A DNA stretch of 64,000 nt, from positions 806,001-870,000 of the forward strand of contig NZ_VIVL01000002.1 of the NCBI RefSeq assembly GCF_007828835.1, in the 5' to 3' direction. This document shows positions 53,773-61,323 of the stretch, piece by piece. The translations under genes were made by a program, and so were the position numbers. The number at the start of each line of letters is the position of its first letter. The first letter of the stretch is position 1. The notes under the pieces were generated by a model that did not search any database, was not told the origin of the DNA, and saw only the letters and a program-made list of their open reading frames with translations. Origin of the DNA: Variovorax beijingensis. GTDB lineage: Bacteria; Pseudomonadota; Gammaproteobacteria; Burkholderiales; Burkholderiaceae_C.

Positions 53773-54429
53773 ATGGCCAAACCCGTTCTCACGATCAGCA
53801 GCAAGAACTACGGCGCCTGGGCGCTGCGGGGCTGGCTGATGTGCAGGCTGGCAGGGCTCGACTTCAGCGAGAAGATCATTCCGCCCGACGACCCGGCCAT
53901 GAAGGCCGAGATGCTGCTGCTCTCTTCGTCGATGCTGGTGCCCTCGCTGCAGCACGGCAGCGTCAAGGTGTGGGACACGCTGGCCATCGGCGAATACCTG
54001 AACGAGATCAAGCCCAAGAGCGGGCTGCTGCCGGCCGACATCCAGGCCCGCGCGCATTGCCGCGCCATCTGCGGCGAGATGCACTCGGGCTTCGCTTCGA
54101 TGCGCGGCGCACTGCCGATGAACATCAAGGCCCGGTTCCGCGGCTTCAAGATCTGGTCGCGGGCGCAGGCCGACATCGACCGCATCGTCGCCATCTGGCG
54201 CGAGTGCCTGAAGACCTACGGCGGTCCTTTCCTGTTCGGCAAGCAGCCGGGCATGGCCGATGCGATGTATGCGCCGGTGGTCACGCGCTTCCTGAGCTAC
54301 GACGTGCCGCTCGACAGCGTCTGCGCCGCCTACTGCAAGCGCGTGATGGACCTGCCCGCCATGCAGGAGTGGGTGGCCGCCGCGAAGGAGGAGCCCGAGG
54401 AAATCGACGAGCTCGACGCCGAGTTCTAG
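53773..54429 (+). CDS. Glutathione S-transferase family protein
   Basis: The 218-residue protein has an N-terminal thioredoxin-like GST domain (LTISSKNYGAWALRGWLMCRLAGLDF, the SSMLVPSLQHG cis-Pro region) and a C-terminal helical domain (ARAHCRAICGEMHSGF). It probably detoxifies electrophiles or acts on a glutathione adduct. The ATG at 53773 follows AAGGAG. It diverges from phaZ and converges with the iclR gene. Confidence 0.9.
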   Translation: MAKPVLTISSKNYGAWALRGWLMCRLAGLDFSEKIIPPDDPAMKAEMLLLSSSMLVPSLQHGSVKVWDTLAIGEYLNEIKPKSGLLPADIQARAHCRAICGEMHSGFASMRGALPMNIKARFRGFKIWSRAQADIDRIVAIWRECLKTYGGPFLFGKQPGMADAMYAPVVTRFLSYDVPLDSVCAAYCKRVMDLPAMQEWVAAAKEEPEEIDELDAEF

Positions 54430-54451
54430 GCCGATTTTCTGCGCCGGTTCT

Positions 54452-55273
54452 TCAGGCCGGGGGTGGCCCGAAGCCCACCTGCCGCAGCTTGCGCTCGATG
54501 CCCTGCGCCGCCTGTTGCAGGTCGGCCAGGTGCGCCGAGACGATCTCGCGCTCGGTCTTCACGGCCGGCAGCCACGCGCAGCTCAGGCAGCCCACCACGC
54601 GTTCGTCCAGGCGCACCGGCACCGAGAGCGCGCCGAAGCGGTCGGGCGAATCCATGCTGGTCGACGTCGGGTCGCGCACCACGTAGCCCTGGTCTCTGGC
54701 ATGGGCCACCATGCGCCGGATGTTCTCGGGGCGGCGCGCGGCGCGGTCGGTGTCGTTCGGCGAACGGGCCAGCGCCGCGAGAATCTCGCGCCGCTCGTCC
54801 TCGGGACAGAACGACAGATAGCAGCGGCCGAGCGACGACAGCAGCATGGGCGGCCTGAAGCCCAGTACGCGGTAGTTCACAGCCAGGCCGTTGCGCGGCC
54901 GGTCGGTGTCCAGGATGAGCATGGCCGCGCCGTCGCGCACGCCCAGGTCGGTGGGCCACGGCACCAGGCGCTGCAGCGTGGCGCGGGGCTGCGCTGCGAG
55001 CGCTGACAGGCGAGCGCGCCATTGCACCGCGGGCCCTGATTCGCCGCTGGCCGGGGCCGGCACGTAGCGCTTGTCGAGCTCGCTGCGCTCGGCCCATCCG
55101 GCCTGTTGCAGTGTCTTCAGGATGCGCAGCAGCGTGGCCTTCGAGAGGCCGGTCTGGCGATGCAGCTCCGACAGCGTGGCGGCCGACGAGCGCTGGATGG
55201 CCAGCATCACGTCGAGCCCGCGGCGCAGCGCATCGATCGATTTCACGCCTCGGACTCCGGCGGTGTCTGCCAT
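54452..55273 (-). CDS. IclR-family transcriptional regulator
   Basis: This 273-residue regulator has an N-terminal winged helix (SIDALRRGLDVMLAIQRSSAATLSELHRQTGLSKATLLRILKTLQQAG) and the IclR effector domain (LGRCYLSFCPEDERREIL, PVRLDERVVGCLSCAW). It is divergent from a Bug-Rieske operon with the perfect palindrome TTCACCTGGTGAA between the genes, so it probably regulates both itself and that operon. The ATG at 55273 is preferred over one at 55297. Confidence 0.9.
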   Translation of the reverse strand: MADTAGVRGVKSIDALRRGLDVMLAIQRSSAATLSELHRQTGLSKATLLRILKTLQQAGWAERSELDKRYVPAPASGESGPAVQWRARLSALAAQPRATLQRLVPWPTDLGVRDGAAMLILDTDRPRNGLAVNYRVLGFRPPMLLSSLGRCYLSFCPEDERREILAALARSPNDTDRAARRPENIRRMVAHARDQGYVVRDPTSTSMDSPDRFGALSVPVRLDERVVGCLSCAWLPAVKTEREIVSAHLADLQQAAQGIERKLRQVGFGPPPA

Positions 55274-55292
55274 GCAGGGCTCCAGAAAAAAG

Positions 55293-55305
55293 TTCACCTG
55301 GTGAA
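55293..55305. promoter_or_regulatory. Predicted IclR operator, perfect palindrome
   Basis: TTCACCTGGTGAA is a perfect 13-base palindrome 19 bases upstream of the iclR start and 80 bases upstream of the divergent bug gene. Confidence 0.65.
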
Positions 55306-55384
55306 ACTATATCTTCTGGCTTCGGCAGCGCGTTCCTACAGTGCATCGACCCCACCCGTCGTCCCACTGAAAAGGAAACCGAGC

Positions 55385-56380
55385 ATGAAGTTCACCCGTC
55401 GCAAAGCGGTCCGTACCGCTGCCGCCATTGCCGCATCGAGCCTTGCGCTGCTGGCCGCCGGCAGCGCCATGGCGCAGGCCTGGCCGGCCAGGCCGATCAC
55501 CGTCGTCGTTTCCTATCCCGCGGGCGGCGACACCGATGCGGTCGCGCGCATCTATGCCGAGAAGCTCTCGCTGCGCCTCGGGCAGCCTGTGCTCGTCGAC
55601 AACCGGCCCGGCGCCAGCGGCATGATCGGCAACGCCTGGGTTGCCAGGGCCGCGCCGGATGGCTACACGCTGCTGTTCACTCCCAGCACCTTTGCGATCG
55701 CGCAGCACGTGCTGAAGGCCGGCCCCGGCGTGGCGCACGACGTGGTCAAGGATTTCACGCCCATCGTGAAGACCGGGAACATACCGCTGCTGCTGGTGAC
55801 CGCCCCATCGACCGGCATCAAGACCGTGGCGCAGCTGGTGGCCGACGCCAGGGCCGGCAAGGCGCTGAGCTACGGCACGCCGGGCGCGGGCTCGCCGATG
55901 CACATCGCGGGCGAACTCTTCAACAAGGACGCCGGAACGCAGATTGCCCATGCGCCGTATCGCGGCGTGGCGCCGGTGGTGAACGACGCGCTCGGCGGCC
56001 ACGTGGGCGTGGGCTGGATCACGCCAGGCGCGGTGGCGGGCCACATCGCCAGCGGCAAGCTGGTCCCGCTGGCCGTGGCCGAACGCCAGCGCACGAAGCT
56101 GATGCCCGGCGTGCCCACCCTGGTCGAGCTTGGCTACAAGGACGTGGACGTCAGCGCCTGGATGGGCCTGCTCGGCCCCAGGGGCATGCCGGCGGAGCTG
56201 GTGCAGGCGCTGAACCGCCAATTCAACGAAGTGCTGAGGATGCCCGACGTGCAGGCCCGCATGGCCGCGCTCGGCATCGAACCCGTCGGCGGCGCGCCGT
56301 CGGTGCTGGCGCAGCAGATCGCGGACGACGACCAGCGCTTCGGCAGGCTGGTGAAGGAATTCGGCATTCGCGCCGAATGA
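55385..56380 (+). CDS. Bug-family (TctC-like) periplasmic binding protein
   Basis: The 331-residue receptor has a basic signal peptide (MKFTRRKAVRTAAAIAASS, cleaved near AMAQA) and the signatures WPARPITVVVSYPAGGDTD, VLVDNRPGASGMIG and [12 protein letters not shown]. It is followed after 22 bases by a Rieske oxygenase gene, which suggests that it binds an aromatic acid or similar substrate of that oxygenase. The signal peptide contains twin arginines but lacks a full Tat motif. Confidence 0.9.
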   Translation: MKFTRRKAVRTAAAIAASSLALLAAGSAMAQAWPARPITVVVSYPAGGDTDAVARIYAEKLSLRLGQPVLVDNRPGASGMIGNAWVARAAPDGYTLLFTPSTFAIAQHVLKAGPGVAHDVVKDFTPIVKTGNIPLLLVTAPSTGIKTVAQLVADARAGKALSYGTPGAGSPMHIAGELFNKDAGTQIAHAPYRGVAPVVNDALGGHVGVGWITPGAVAGHIASGKLVPLAVAERQRTKLMPGVPTLVELGYKDVDVSAWMGLLGPRGMPAELVQALNRQFNEVLRMPDVQARMAALGIEPVGGAPSVLAQQIADDDQRFGRLVKEFGIRAE

Positions 56381-56402
56381 ACCGGAACAAGGAGACAAGC
56401 AC

Positions 56403-57719
56403 ATGCTGAGCGAAGAGAAGAACCGCCTGCTGACCGAGGTCGGTCCCGGCAAGCCGATGGGCGACTACCTGCGCCGCTACTGGCATCCGATTGCCGGAGC
56501 GAGCGAGTTCGACGACCAGGCCGTCAAGCCGCTGCGCATCCTGGGCGAGGACCTGGTGCTCTACAAGGACCTGGGCGGCAACTACGGCTTGGTGGACCGC
56601 CGCTGCCCGCACCGCAATGCCGACATGTCCTACGGCTTCGTCGAGCAGTGCGGCCTGCGTTGCAGCTATCACGGCTGGCAATACGACCAGAGCGGCCAGT
56701 GCGTGCACCAGCCCTTCGAGGAAACGATGGACCCGGGCGCGCGCATGCGCAGGAACACGAAGATCAAGGCCTACCCCGTGCAGGAGAAGGCCGGGCTGCT
56801 CTGGGCCTACATGGGGCCGCAGCCCGCACCGCTGCTGCCCGACTGGGAGCTGTTCAATTTCAGGAACGGTTTCGCGCAGGCCGTGTTCGCCGAGATACCG
56901 TGCAACTGGTTCCAGTGCCAGGAAAACTCCATCGACCCCGTGCATTTCGAGTGGACGCACAACAACTGGACCACCCGCCTGCAGGGCGACGAGGGCCCCT
57001 ATGTGCCCACCCATCTGAAGCTCGCGTTCGAGGAGTTCGAGCACGGCTTCGTCTACAGGCGGTTGCGCGGCGGCGAGAGCGAGGACAACGTCATGTGGAC
57101 AGCGGGCCGCGTCACGCTGTGGCCCAACGGATTTTTTCTCGGCCATCACTTCGAATGGCGCGTGCCCATCGACGACCACAACACCCTGAGCGTGCTGTGG
57201 GTCCTGAGCCGCGTGCCGACCGAGCAGGAGCCCTACGTGCAGGAGCGCATCCCGTCCTGGTACGGCCCGATCAAGGACCCGGCCACCGGCCGCTGGATCA
57301 CGAGCCACGTGGCCAACCAGGACTTCGTCGTCTGGGTGGGGCAGGGCACGGTCACCGACCGCACCCGCGAAAAGCTCGGCCAGAGCGACAAGGGCATCGT
57401 GATGATGCGCCGCCGCTTCTTCGAGGAGATCGAGGCGATGCAGGCCGATCCGGCGCACGAGCCCAAGGGCCTGATCCGCGATGCCGCGATGAACCGCGAC
57501 CTGCGGCTGCCTTCGGCCTGCCGCGACGAGATGCTCCACGGCCTGCCGCGCGCGCAGCTTGCCGCCCATCCGCTGCTCGGTCCCTACCTGAAGGATTTCT
57601 TCGGCCAGGCCGGACAGCCCGAGCATGTGCGCGCGGCCTACGAAAGCGCGATCGGCCAGAAGGTGGAAGGCGCGAAATTCTTCAAGGTGCACGGCAGCGC
57701 CGCGGAGCAGTCGAGTTAG
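56403..57719 (+). CDS. Rieske non-heme iron oxygenase, large subunit
   Basis: This 438-residue protein has an N-terminal Rieske domain with CPHRNADMSYG and CSYHGWQYD cluster ligands (about residues 69-95). The C-terminal catalytic domain has the mononuclear iron residues in NSIDPVHFEWTHNNW. Such enzymes hydroxylate or demethylate aromatic rings, taking electrons from a separate reductase. No reductase or ferredoxin gene is adjacent. It forms a unit with the upstream Bug receptor under the divergent IclR regulator. The substrate is unknown. Confidence 0.9.
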   Translation: MLSEEKNRLLTEVGPGKPMGDYLRRYWHPIAGASEFDDQAVKPLRILGEDLVLYKDLGGNYGLVDRRCPHRNADMSYGFVEQCGLRCSYHGWQYDQSGQCVHQPFEETMDPGARMRRNTKIKAYPVQEKAGLLWAYMGPQPAPLLPDWELFNFRNGFAQAVFAEIPCNWFQCQENSIDPVHFEWTHNNWTTRLQGDEGPYVPTHLKLAFEEFEHGFVYRRLRGGESEDNVMWTAGRVTLWPNGFFLGHHFEWRVPIDDHNTLSVLWVLSRVPTEQEPYVQERIPSWYGPIKDPATGRWITSHVANQDFVVWVGQGTVTDRTREKLGQSDKGIVMMRRRFFEEIEAMQADPAHEPKGLIRDAAMNRDLRLPSACRDEMLHGLPRAQLAAHPLLGPYLKDFFGQAGQPEHVRAAYESAIGQKVEGAKFFKVHGSAAEQSS

Positions 57720-58063
57720 CGCCGGAACATCCGCAGGTCGAGCGGGCTTTCCTCGCCGAGCCACATGGCATGCGCCGTGTGGTCGGCGAAGTCGTCGCCC
57801 GTGACGCCGTGCACGAAGATGTCGAGGCCGTTGCGGTGCGTCTCGAGCCATTCGATCACCTGGTCGAACTCGGCCGCGTCGAAGGCCAGCTGGCAGCTCC
57901 AGTGCGTGTGGGGGCCCACCAGCCGCTCGTGCACCCGGCCGACCACCACCATCAGTTCGCGGCCCGCCTCTTCGCACAGCTGCCTGGCCTGCGCCACCGT
58001 GGCGGGGCCGAAGTAGACGTGGGCGTGGTATTGCGGATAGAGGTTTTCGGGGCGGCGCGGCAT
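57716..58063 (-). CDS. DOPA 4,5-dioxygenase family protein
   Basis: This 115-residue protein matches the small DOPA dioxygenase family with its conserved histidines: QYHAHVYFGP near the N-terminus, GPHTHWSCQLAF in the middle and the later DIFVHGVTGDDFADHTAHAMWLGE. In plants and fungi these enzymes cleave DOPA to make betalain precursors; bacterial members probably cleave other catechols. Its stop overlaps that of the convergent Rieske gene by four bases, so a joint role in ring degradation is possible but unproven. Confidence 0.88.
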   Translation of the reverse strand: MPRRPENLYPQYHAHVYFGPATVAQARQLCEEAGRELMVVVGRVHERLVGPHTHWSCQLAFDAAEFDQVIEWLETHRNGLDIFVHGVTGDDFADHTAHAMWLGEESPLDLRMFRR

Positions 58064-58084
58064 GGTCCGCTCATTGTGGACTGT

Positions 58085-59125
58085 TCAGGCCGCGGCCGCC
58101 GCAGCGGTTTCGCTGCGCGCCTTGTAGAAGCGCAGGATGTGCTCGGAGAAGTCGCCCAGCAGGAACTGCGCCACGCGGTCGGCATACCAGTTGAAGCGCG
58201 TGCTCACGCGCCAGGAAACATCGATGCGAAGCTCCGTGCCGCCTTCGCGCGGCGTGAGCGTGTAGGCCGAATCGCGCAGGTCGAAATAGTGGCCGCCGAT
58301 CACCACGTGGTCGTCCAGCGCGCCGGCGGGAAAGGAGTCGGGCGAGAAGCGGTAGCGCCACTTCACGCGCTGCAGCGGCTGCCACTCGGTGATGATTTCG
58401 TCGAAGTGCACGTCCTTTTGCCATTGCACCTTGCGCACGCGGCCTTCGGGGGTGTTCTGGGTCACGCCCGCCACCGGCATCGGCACGCCGATGCGGTAGG
58501 CCCAGGCATCGCCGACTTCGTTCGGGCGGATGTCCTGCGCATCGTTGAGCTCATGCCACACGCGCTCGGCGGGTGCGGCGATGAAGAGGGTGCGCGAAGT
58601 GCTCGAGATCTGTTCGGGGTTGGGCCATTGTGGCTCGATGGCGCCGAACACCAGCGGCAGCAAGGCGAAGCTGTAGAGCGCCGGCCTGGGCCAGTTCGTG
58701 ATGCGGCAGACAATGCCCATCGCAAGCCCGCCGAGGCTGCCCATGACGCCGAAGAGGGGAACGATCACCACCGCGCAGACTATCCCTTCGATGAAGACCA
58801 GCAGCGTGCCCACGACGAACAGCGCGGTCGAGACCCACGGTGCCCAGATGTAGTAGCCCCAGCTGCGCCGCTCGATGCGCTCCGCCATGTAGACCGTGAC
58901 CGCGCCGCACACGGCGGGGGCAAGGTAGATGAACGAACCCAGCATGGCCGAGAAGCGCTGGCCCGGCAGGCCGCTGAAGGCAATGCGCAGCACCAGCGCG
59001 GCGGCCGCGCCGACCAGCAGTGGCCAGAACCACGCGAAGGGAATAGGGTGCCTGGGCATGTCGCGCACCTGCGCGTCGGTGGGCGGGGGCTCGGGGGGCG
59101 TGGTTTGGCCGGGTTCGGTGCTCAT
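58085..59125 (-). CDS. Membrane protein with C-terminal SRPBCC-like domain
   Basis: The 346-residue protein joins four or five transmembrane helices (about residues 28-165: FAWFWPLLVGAAAALVLRIAF, the ALFVVGTLLVFIEGIVCAVVIVPLFGVMG stretch and others) to a soluble domain of about 170 residues. The latter (SRTLFIAAPAERVWHELND to LRIDVSWRVSTRFNWY) resembles START/SRPBCC ligand-binding folds. The combination suggests a membrane-anchored lipid or hydrophobe binder. It is the last gene of a run with the methyltransferase and DUF393 genes; the ATG at 59125 overlaps the preceding stop (ATGA). Confidence 0.75.
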   Translation of the reverse strand: MSTEPGQTTPPEPPPTDAQVRDMPRHPIPFAWFWPLLVGAAAALVLRIAFSGLPGQRFSAMLGSFIYLAPAVCGAVTVYMAERIERRSWGYYIWAPWVSTALFVVGTLLVFIEGIVCAVVIVPLFGVMGSLGGLAMGIVCRITNWPRPALYSFALLPLVFGAIEPQWPNPEQISSTSRTLFIAAPAERVWHELNDAQDIRPNEVGDAWAYRIGVPMPVAGVTQNTPEGRVRKVQWQKDVHFDEIITEWQPLQRVKWRYRFSPDSFPAGALDDHVVIGGHYFDLRDSAYTLTPREGGTELRIDVSWRVSTRFNWYADRVAQFLLGDFSEHILRFYKARSETAAAAAA

Positions 59126-60096
59126 GAAAATTGCTTCTCCTCGCTGCGCCTGGCCGTCACCATGCAGTAGTCGAAATCGCGCCAGAAAAGGCCCAGCACC
59201 AGCGCGCAGTAGCTGGCCACGATGTGCTTGCGGCGCCAGGGGCTGAGCCGCCCGCGCGCCTTCCAGAGTTCGGCCAGCGCGAAGCGCGTGGCAAGCACCG
59301 GGATGTGCAGCGCGCTGGGCGCCACGCGCCAGCGCAGCGACTGCACCTCGATGTCTTCGAAGCCGTGGTCGCGCAGCGCGGCAACGAAATCGTCCCGCAC
59401 GGCCAGCGTGGGCACGGCCCAGCTGTCGGCCCACAGGCGGTGCAGCCAGCCGGCGCTGCGGCCGGGCTTCTCGCGCAGCAGGAAGCCGTCGATCACGGCG
59501 AGCCGCGCGCCGGGCTTCAGCAGGCGGGCCGCCTCGCGCACGAAATCGGCCTTGGCCGTGCCGCTCGCGTAGCAGGCGCTTTCCACGGCCCAGGCACCAT
59601 CGGCCTGCGCGGCGGGCAGGCCGGTGCGGGTGTAGTCGGCTTCGATGTGCGCCACGCGGTCGGCCACGCCCGCGCCGGCATCGAGCCGCACGGCGATGCT
59701 GTTCTGCACGGCCACGTTGGTGACCGTGACGGCAAACAGCGACGGATCGTCGCCCACCAGCGTGCGCGCGGTGGCGCCGGCGCCGCAGCCAAGGTCGACC
59801 ACGCAGCGGCGCTGCGTGCTTTCCTGCGCTGGCCGGGGCTCGTCGAGCTTCAGCGCGCGGCCGACGGCGCGGTTCATTTCCACCAGCATGCCTTCGCGCC
59901 GCAGCGGGTTCAGGCCGGGCCGCCAGAAGCCGAAGTGCATGTTGTAGCTGGGGCTCCATGCGCGGTAGTCGTCGGCCACCTCGGTGAAATAGTCCTGCGT
60001 GTCGGCCTTGGTGATGGAGGCTTCGGGCGCCGCGGAGGTTCGAGGCGCGGTGCGGGCGCCGGAGGGAGGGAAATCGGGCTGGAAGACGTTGGTCAC
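59122..60096 (-). CDS. Class I SAM methyltransferase
   Basis: This 324-residue enzyme has motif I VVDLGCGAGATARTL and a later DGFLLREKPGRSAG block. It resembles small-molecule methyltransferases of the UbiE/cyclopropane-synthase-like group (DYFTEVADDYRAWSPSYNMHFGFW near residues 35-60). The GTG at 60096 follows AAGGAG by five bases; an upstream frame extending to 60588 runs antisense-like through the DUF393 gene. It is coupled to the SRPBCC membrane protein gene downstream. The substrate is unknown. Confidence 0.85.
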   Translation of the reverse strand: MTNVFQPDFPPSGARTAPRTSAAPEASITKADTQDYFTEVADDYRAWSPSYNMHFGFWRPGLNPLRREGMLVEMNRAVGRALKLDEPRPAQESTQRRCVVDLGCGAGATARTLVGDDPSLFAVTVTNVAVQNSIAVRLDAGAGVADRVAHIEADYTRTGLPAAQADGAWAVESACYASGTAKADFVREAARLLKPGARLAVIDGFLLREKPGRSAGWLHRLWADSWAVPTLAVRDDFVAALRDHGFEDIEVQSLRWRVAPSALHIPVLATRFALAELWKARGRLSPWRRKHIVASYCALVLGLFWRDFDYCMVTARRSEEKQFS

Positions 60097-60116
60097 GAGA
60101 GCTCCTTTTCTTTTTT

Positions 60117-60542
60117 TCAGATCCGGCAATTGCCGCCGGCGCAGGTGCGGGATGAGCGCGCGGCCTTGCCCGCGAGCAGGGCCACCAGCCAGCGCGGCAG
60201 CCGGTAGCGGTTGCGCGCAAGCACCGCATAGGCGCGGTCGGCCAGCGGCGCGAGCAGCGGGAGGTCGAGCAGGAAGCTGCCGCTCGGCAGCCCGACGGCG
60301 TCGCGGCAGGCGCAGATGGCGGGAACGCCCACGAACAGCTGCCCCGCTGCGTCGACCGCGTGGATGGCGGTCATCAGCGCCTCGCGCGGGGCCGGGCCCG
60401 CGTCGAAGCCGGCGGGCGAGCAGTCGACGAGGGTCAGGCGGGCTGCGGCATCGCGGGCCTTCATTGCGTTCATTTCTGCCATGCACAAGGCGCAGGTGGC
60501 ATCGAAGTAGACGGTCAGCGGGTAGGTGGCGATGGCGCGCAT
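60117..60542 (-). CDS. DUF393 thiol-disulfide oxidoreductase-like protein
   Basis: The 141-residue protein has the DUF393 (DCC family) start YPLTVYFDATCALCMAEM, whose two Cys residues form a CxxC motif of the DCC family. Later come ICACRDAVG and a C-terminal Cys pair near TCAGGNC. DCC proteins are thought to be thioredoxin-like, though the function is not established. The ATG at 60542 is preferred because the conserved family start follows directly; a TTG at 60569 would add nine residues over the operator. It opens the DUF393-methyltransferase-SRPBCC run. Confidence 0.8.
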   Translation of the reverse strand: MRAIATYPLTVYFDATCALCMAEMNAMKARDAAARLTLVDCSPAGFDAGPAPREALMTAIHAVDAAGQLFVGVPAICACRDAVGLPSGSFLLDLPLLAPLADRAYAVLARNRYRLPRWLVALLAGKAARSSRTCAGGNCRI

Positions 60543-60559
60543 GAGGTTTGTTTTCGTTG

Positions 60560-60577
60560 TTTCTGTCAAAACAGAAA
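60560..60577. promoter_or_regulatory. Operator-like inverted repeat upstream of DUF393 gene
   Basis: TTTCTGT-CAAA-ACAGAAA is a perfect inverted repeat in the short gap between the gbsR-type gene and the DUF393 gene. It shares TTTCTGTCAA and AGAAA, at the same spacing, with the site at 61230 upstream of the regulator. Confidence 0.7.
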
Positions 60578-60600
60578 TAATGAGGCAAAAAAAGAGCGGC

Positions 60601-61206
60601 TCAAATCATCGGCAGGCTGGCATGGTGGGCATCGGGGTCGTCGTTGTCCTTCTTTGGCGCTGCAGGAGCTGCCACCTGCACCGCATCGCCGCGAACGAAC
60701 TTCTGCACGCTGGCGCCGAGCGTCAGCACCTTGTCGAGCGTGCCGGGCGAGAGCCGCAGCATTTCGTCGGCCCAGGTGGCGAGCTTGCTCATGAGGTCCA
60801 TGGTGGAGCGGATGCGGTCCTGCGCATCGGCGGGCTCCTTCTGGAAGTCAGGGCTCGAGACAATCTCGCGCAGCACGCGGATGGTCGGGTCGAACTCGCG
60901 CTCCTTGCGCTCGCGTACCACGGTGCGGAACAGCTCCCAGACGTCGACGCTGGTTTCGAAATAGTCGCGCCGGTCGCCCAGGATGTGCGTCACGCGCACC
61001 AGGTTCCACGCCTGCAGTTCCTTCAGGCTGTTGCTCACGTTGGAGCGGGCCACGCCCAGCGTGTCGGCGAGCTCTTCCGCATGCATGGGCCTGCCGCGCG
61101 CGAACAGCAGCGCATGGATCTGCGAGACCGTGCGGTTGACGCCCCACATGGAGCCCATTTCTCCCCAGTGGAGAACGAACTTGCGTTGGATGTCGGTGAG
61201 TTCCAT
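60601..61206 (-). CDS. GbsR/MarR-family transcriptional regulator
   Basis: This 201-residue protein begins MELTDIQRKFVLHWGEMGSM, the typical GbsR start. A winged helix follows (GRPMHAEELADTLGVARSNVSNSLKELQAW, about residues 38-68), then a helical C-terminal domain and a charged tail. GbsR-type repressors respond to small ligands such as choline in Bacillus; the ligand here is unknown. Two similar operator-like repeats lie before this gene and before the next operon, suggesting autoregulation plus control of the DUF393-methyltransferase-SRPBCC genes. Confidence 0.88.
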   Translation of the reverse strand: MELTDIQRKFVLHWGEMGSMWGVNRTVSQIHALLFARGRPMHAEELADTLGVARSNVSNSLKELQAWNLVRVTHILGDRRDYFETSVDVWELFRTVVRERKEREFDPTIRVLREIVSSPDFQKEPADAQDRIRSTMDLMSKLATWADEMLRLSPGTLDKVLTLGASVQKFVRGDAVQVAAPAAPKKDNDDPDAHHASLPMI

Positions 61207-61215
61207 GCGTTGGAG

Positions 61216-61241
61216 TCTAGGATTTTATAAATTTCTGTCAA
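61216..61241 (-). promoter_or_regulatory. Predicted sigma70 promoter of the gbsR-type gene
   Basis: On the minus strand TTGACA (61241-61236) and TAGACT (61219-61214) are separated by 16 bases. The -35 element lies inside the operator at 61230-61251, which would allow repression by direct occlusion. Confidence 0.5.
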
Positions 61242-61251
61242 GAGAGAAATT
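61230..61251. promoter_or_regulatory. Operator-like inverted repeat upstream of the gbsR-type gene
   Basis: AATTTCT-N8-AGAAATT is a perfect seven-base inverted repeat, with the same half-site and eight-base spacing as the repeat at 60560. It overlaps the predicted -35 element of the regulator gene. Confidence 0.7.
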
Positions 61252-61281
61252 CAAAATCAGCTTGATCCCGGAAAAGCTTTG

Positions 61282-61307
61282 GAATACTGTGTAAACATAC
61301 AGTATTC
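61282..61307 (+). promoter_or_regulatory. LexA (SOS) box
   Basis: GAATACTGT-GTAAACAT-ACAGTATTC is a perfect inverted repeat with nine-base arms. It contains the LexA core CTGT-N8-ACAG used in most proteobacteria. It starts 42 bases before the ATG of the radical SAM gene. A TTGATC (61262-61267) and TACTGT (61285-61290) pair spaced by 17 bases would put the -10 element inside the box. Confidence 0.85.
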
Positions 61308-61323
61308 GAGAGAAGGACCTGCC

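Noticed and set aside
50298..53804. A very long minus-strand open frame of over 1100 codons covering the deaminase, LysR and depolymerase loci.
   Set aside because: Only its last third is the real deaminase. The rest is antisense to genes with clear motifs and arises from GC-rich codon bias.
58085..60229. An apparent fusion of the SRPBCC membrane protein with upstream sequence.
   Set aside because: The upstream part is out-of-frame translation of the methyltransferase; the ATGA junction at 59122-59125 explains the true start.
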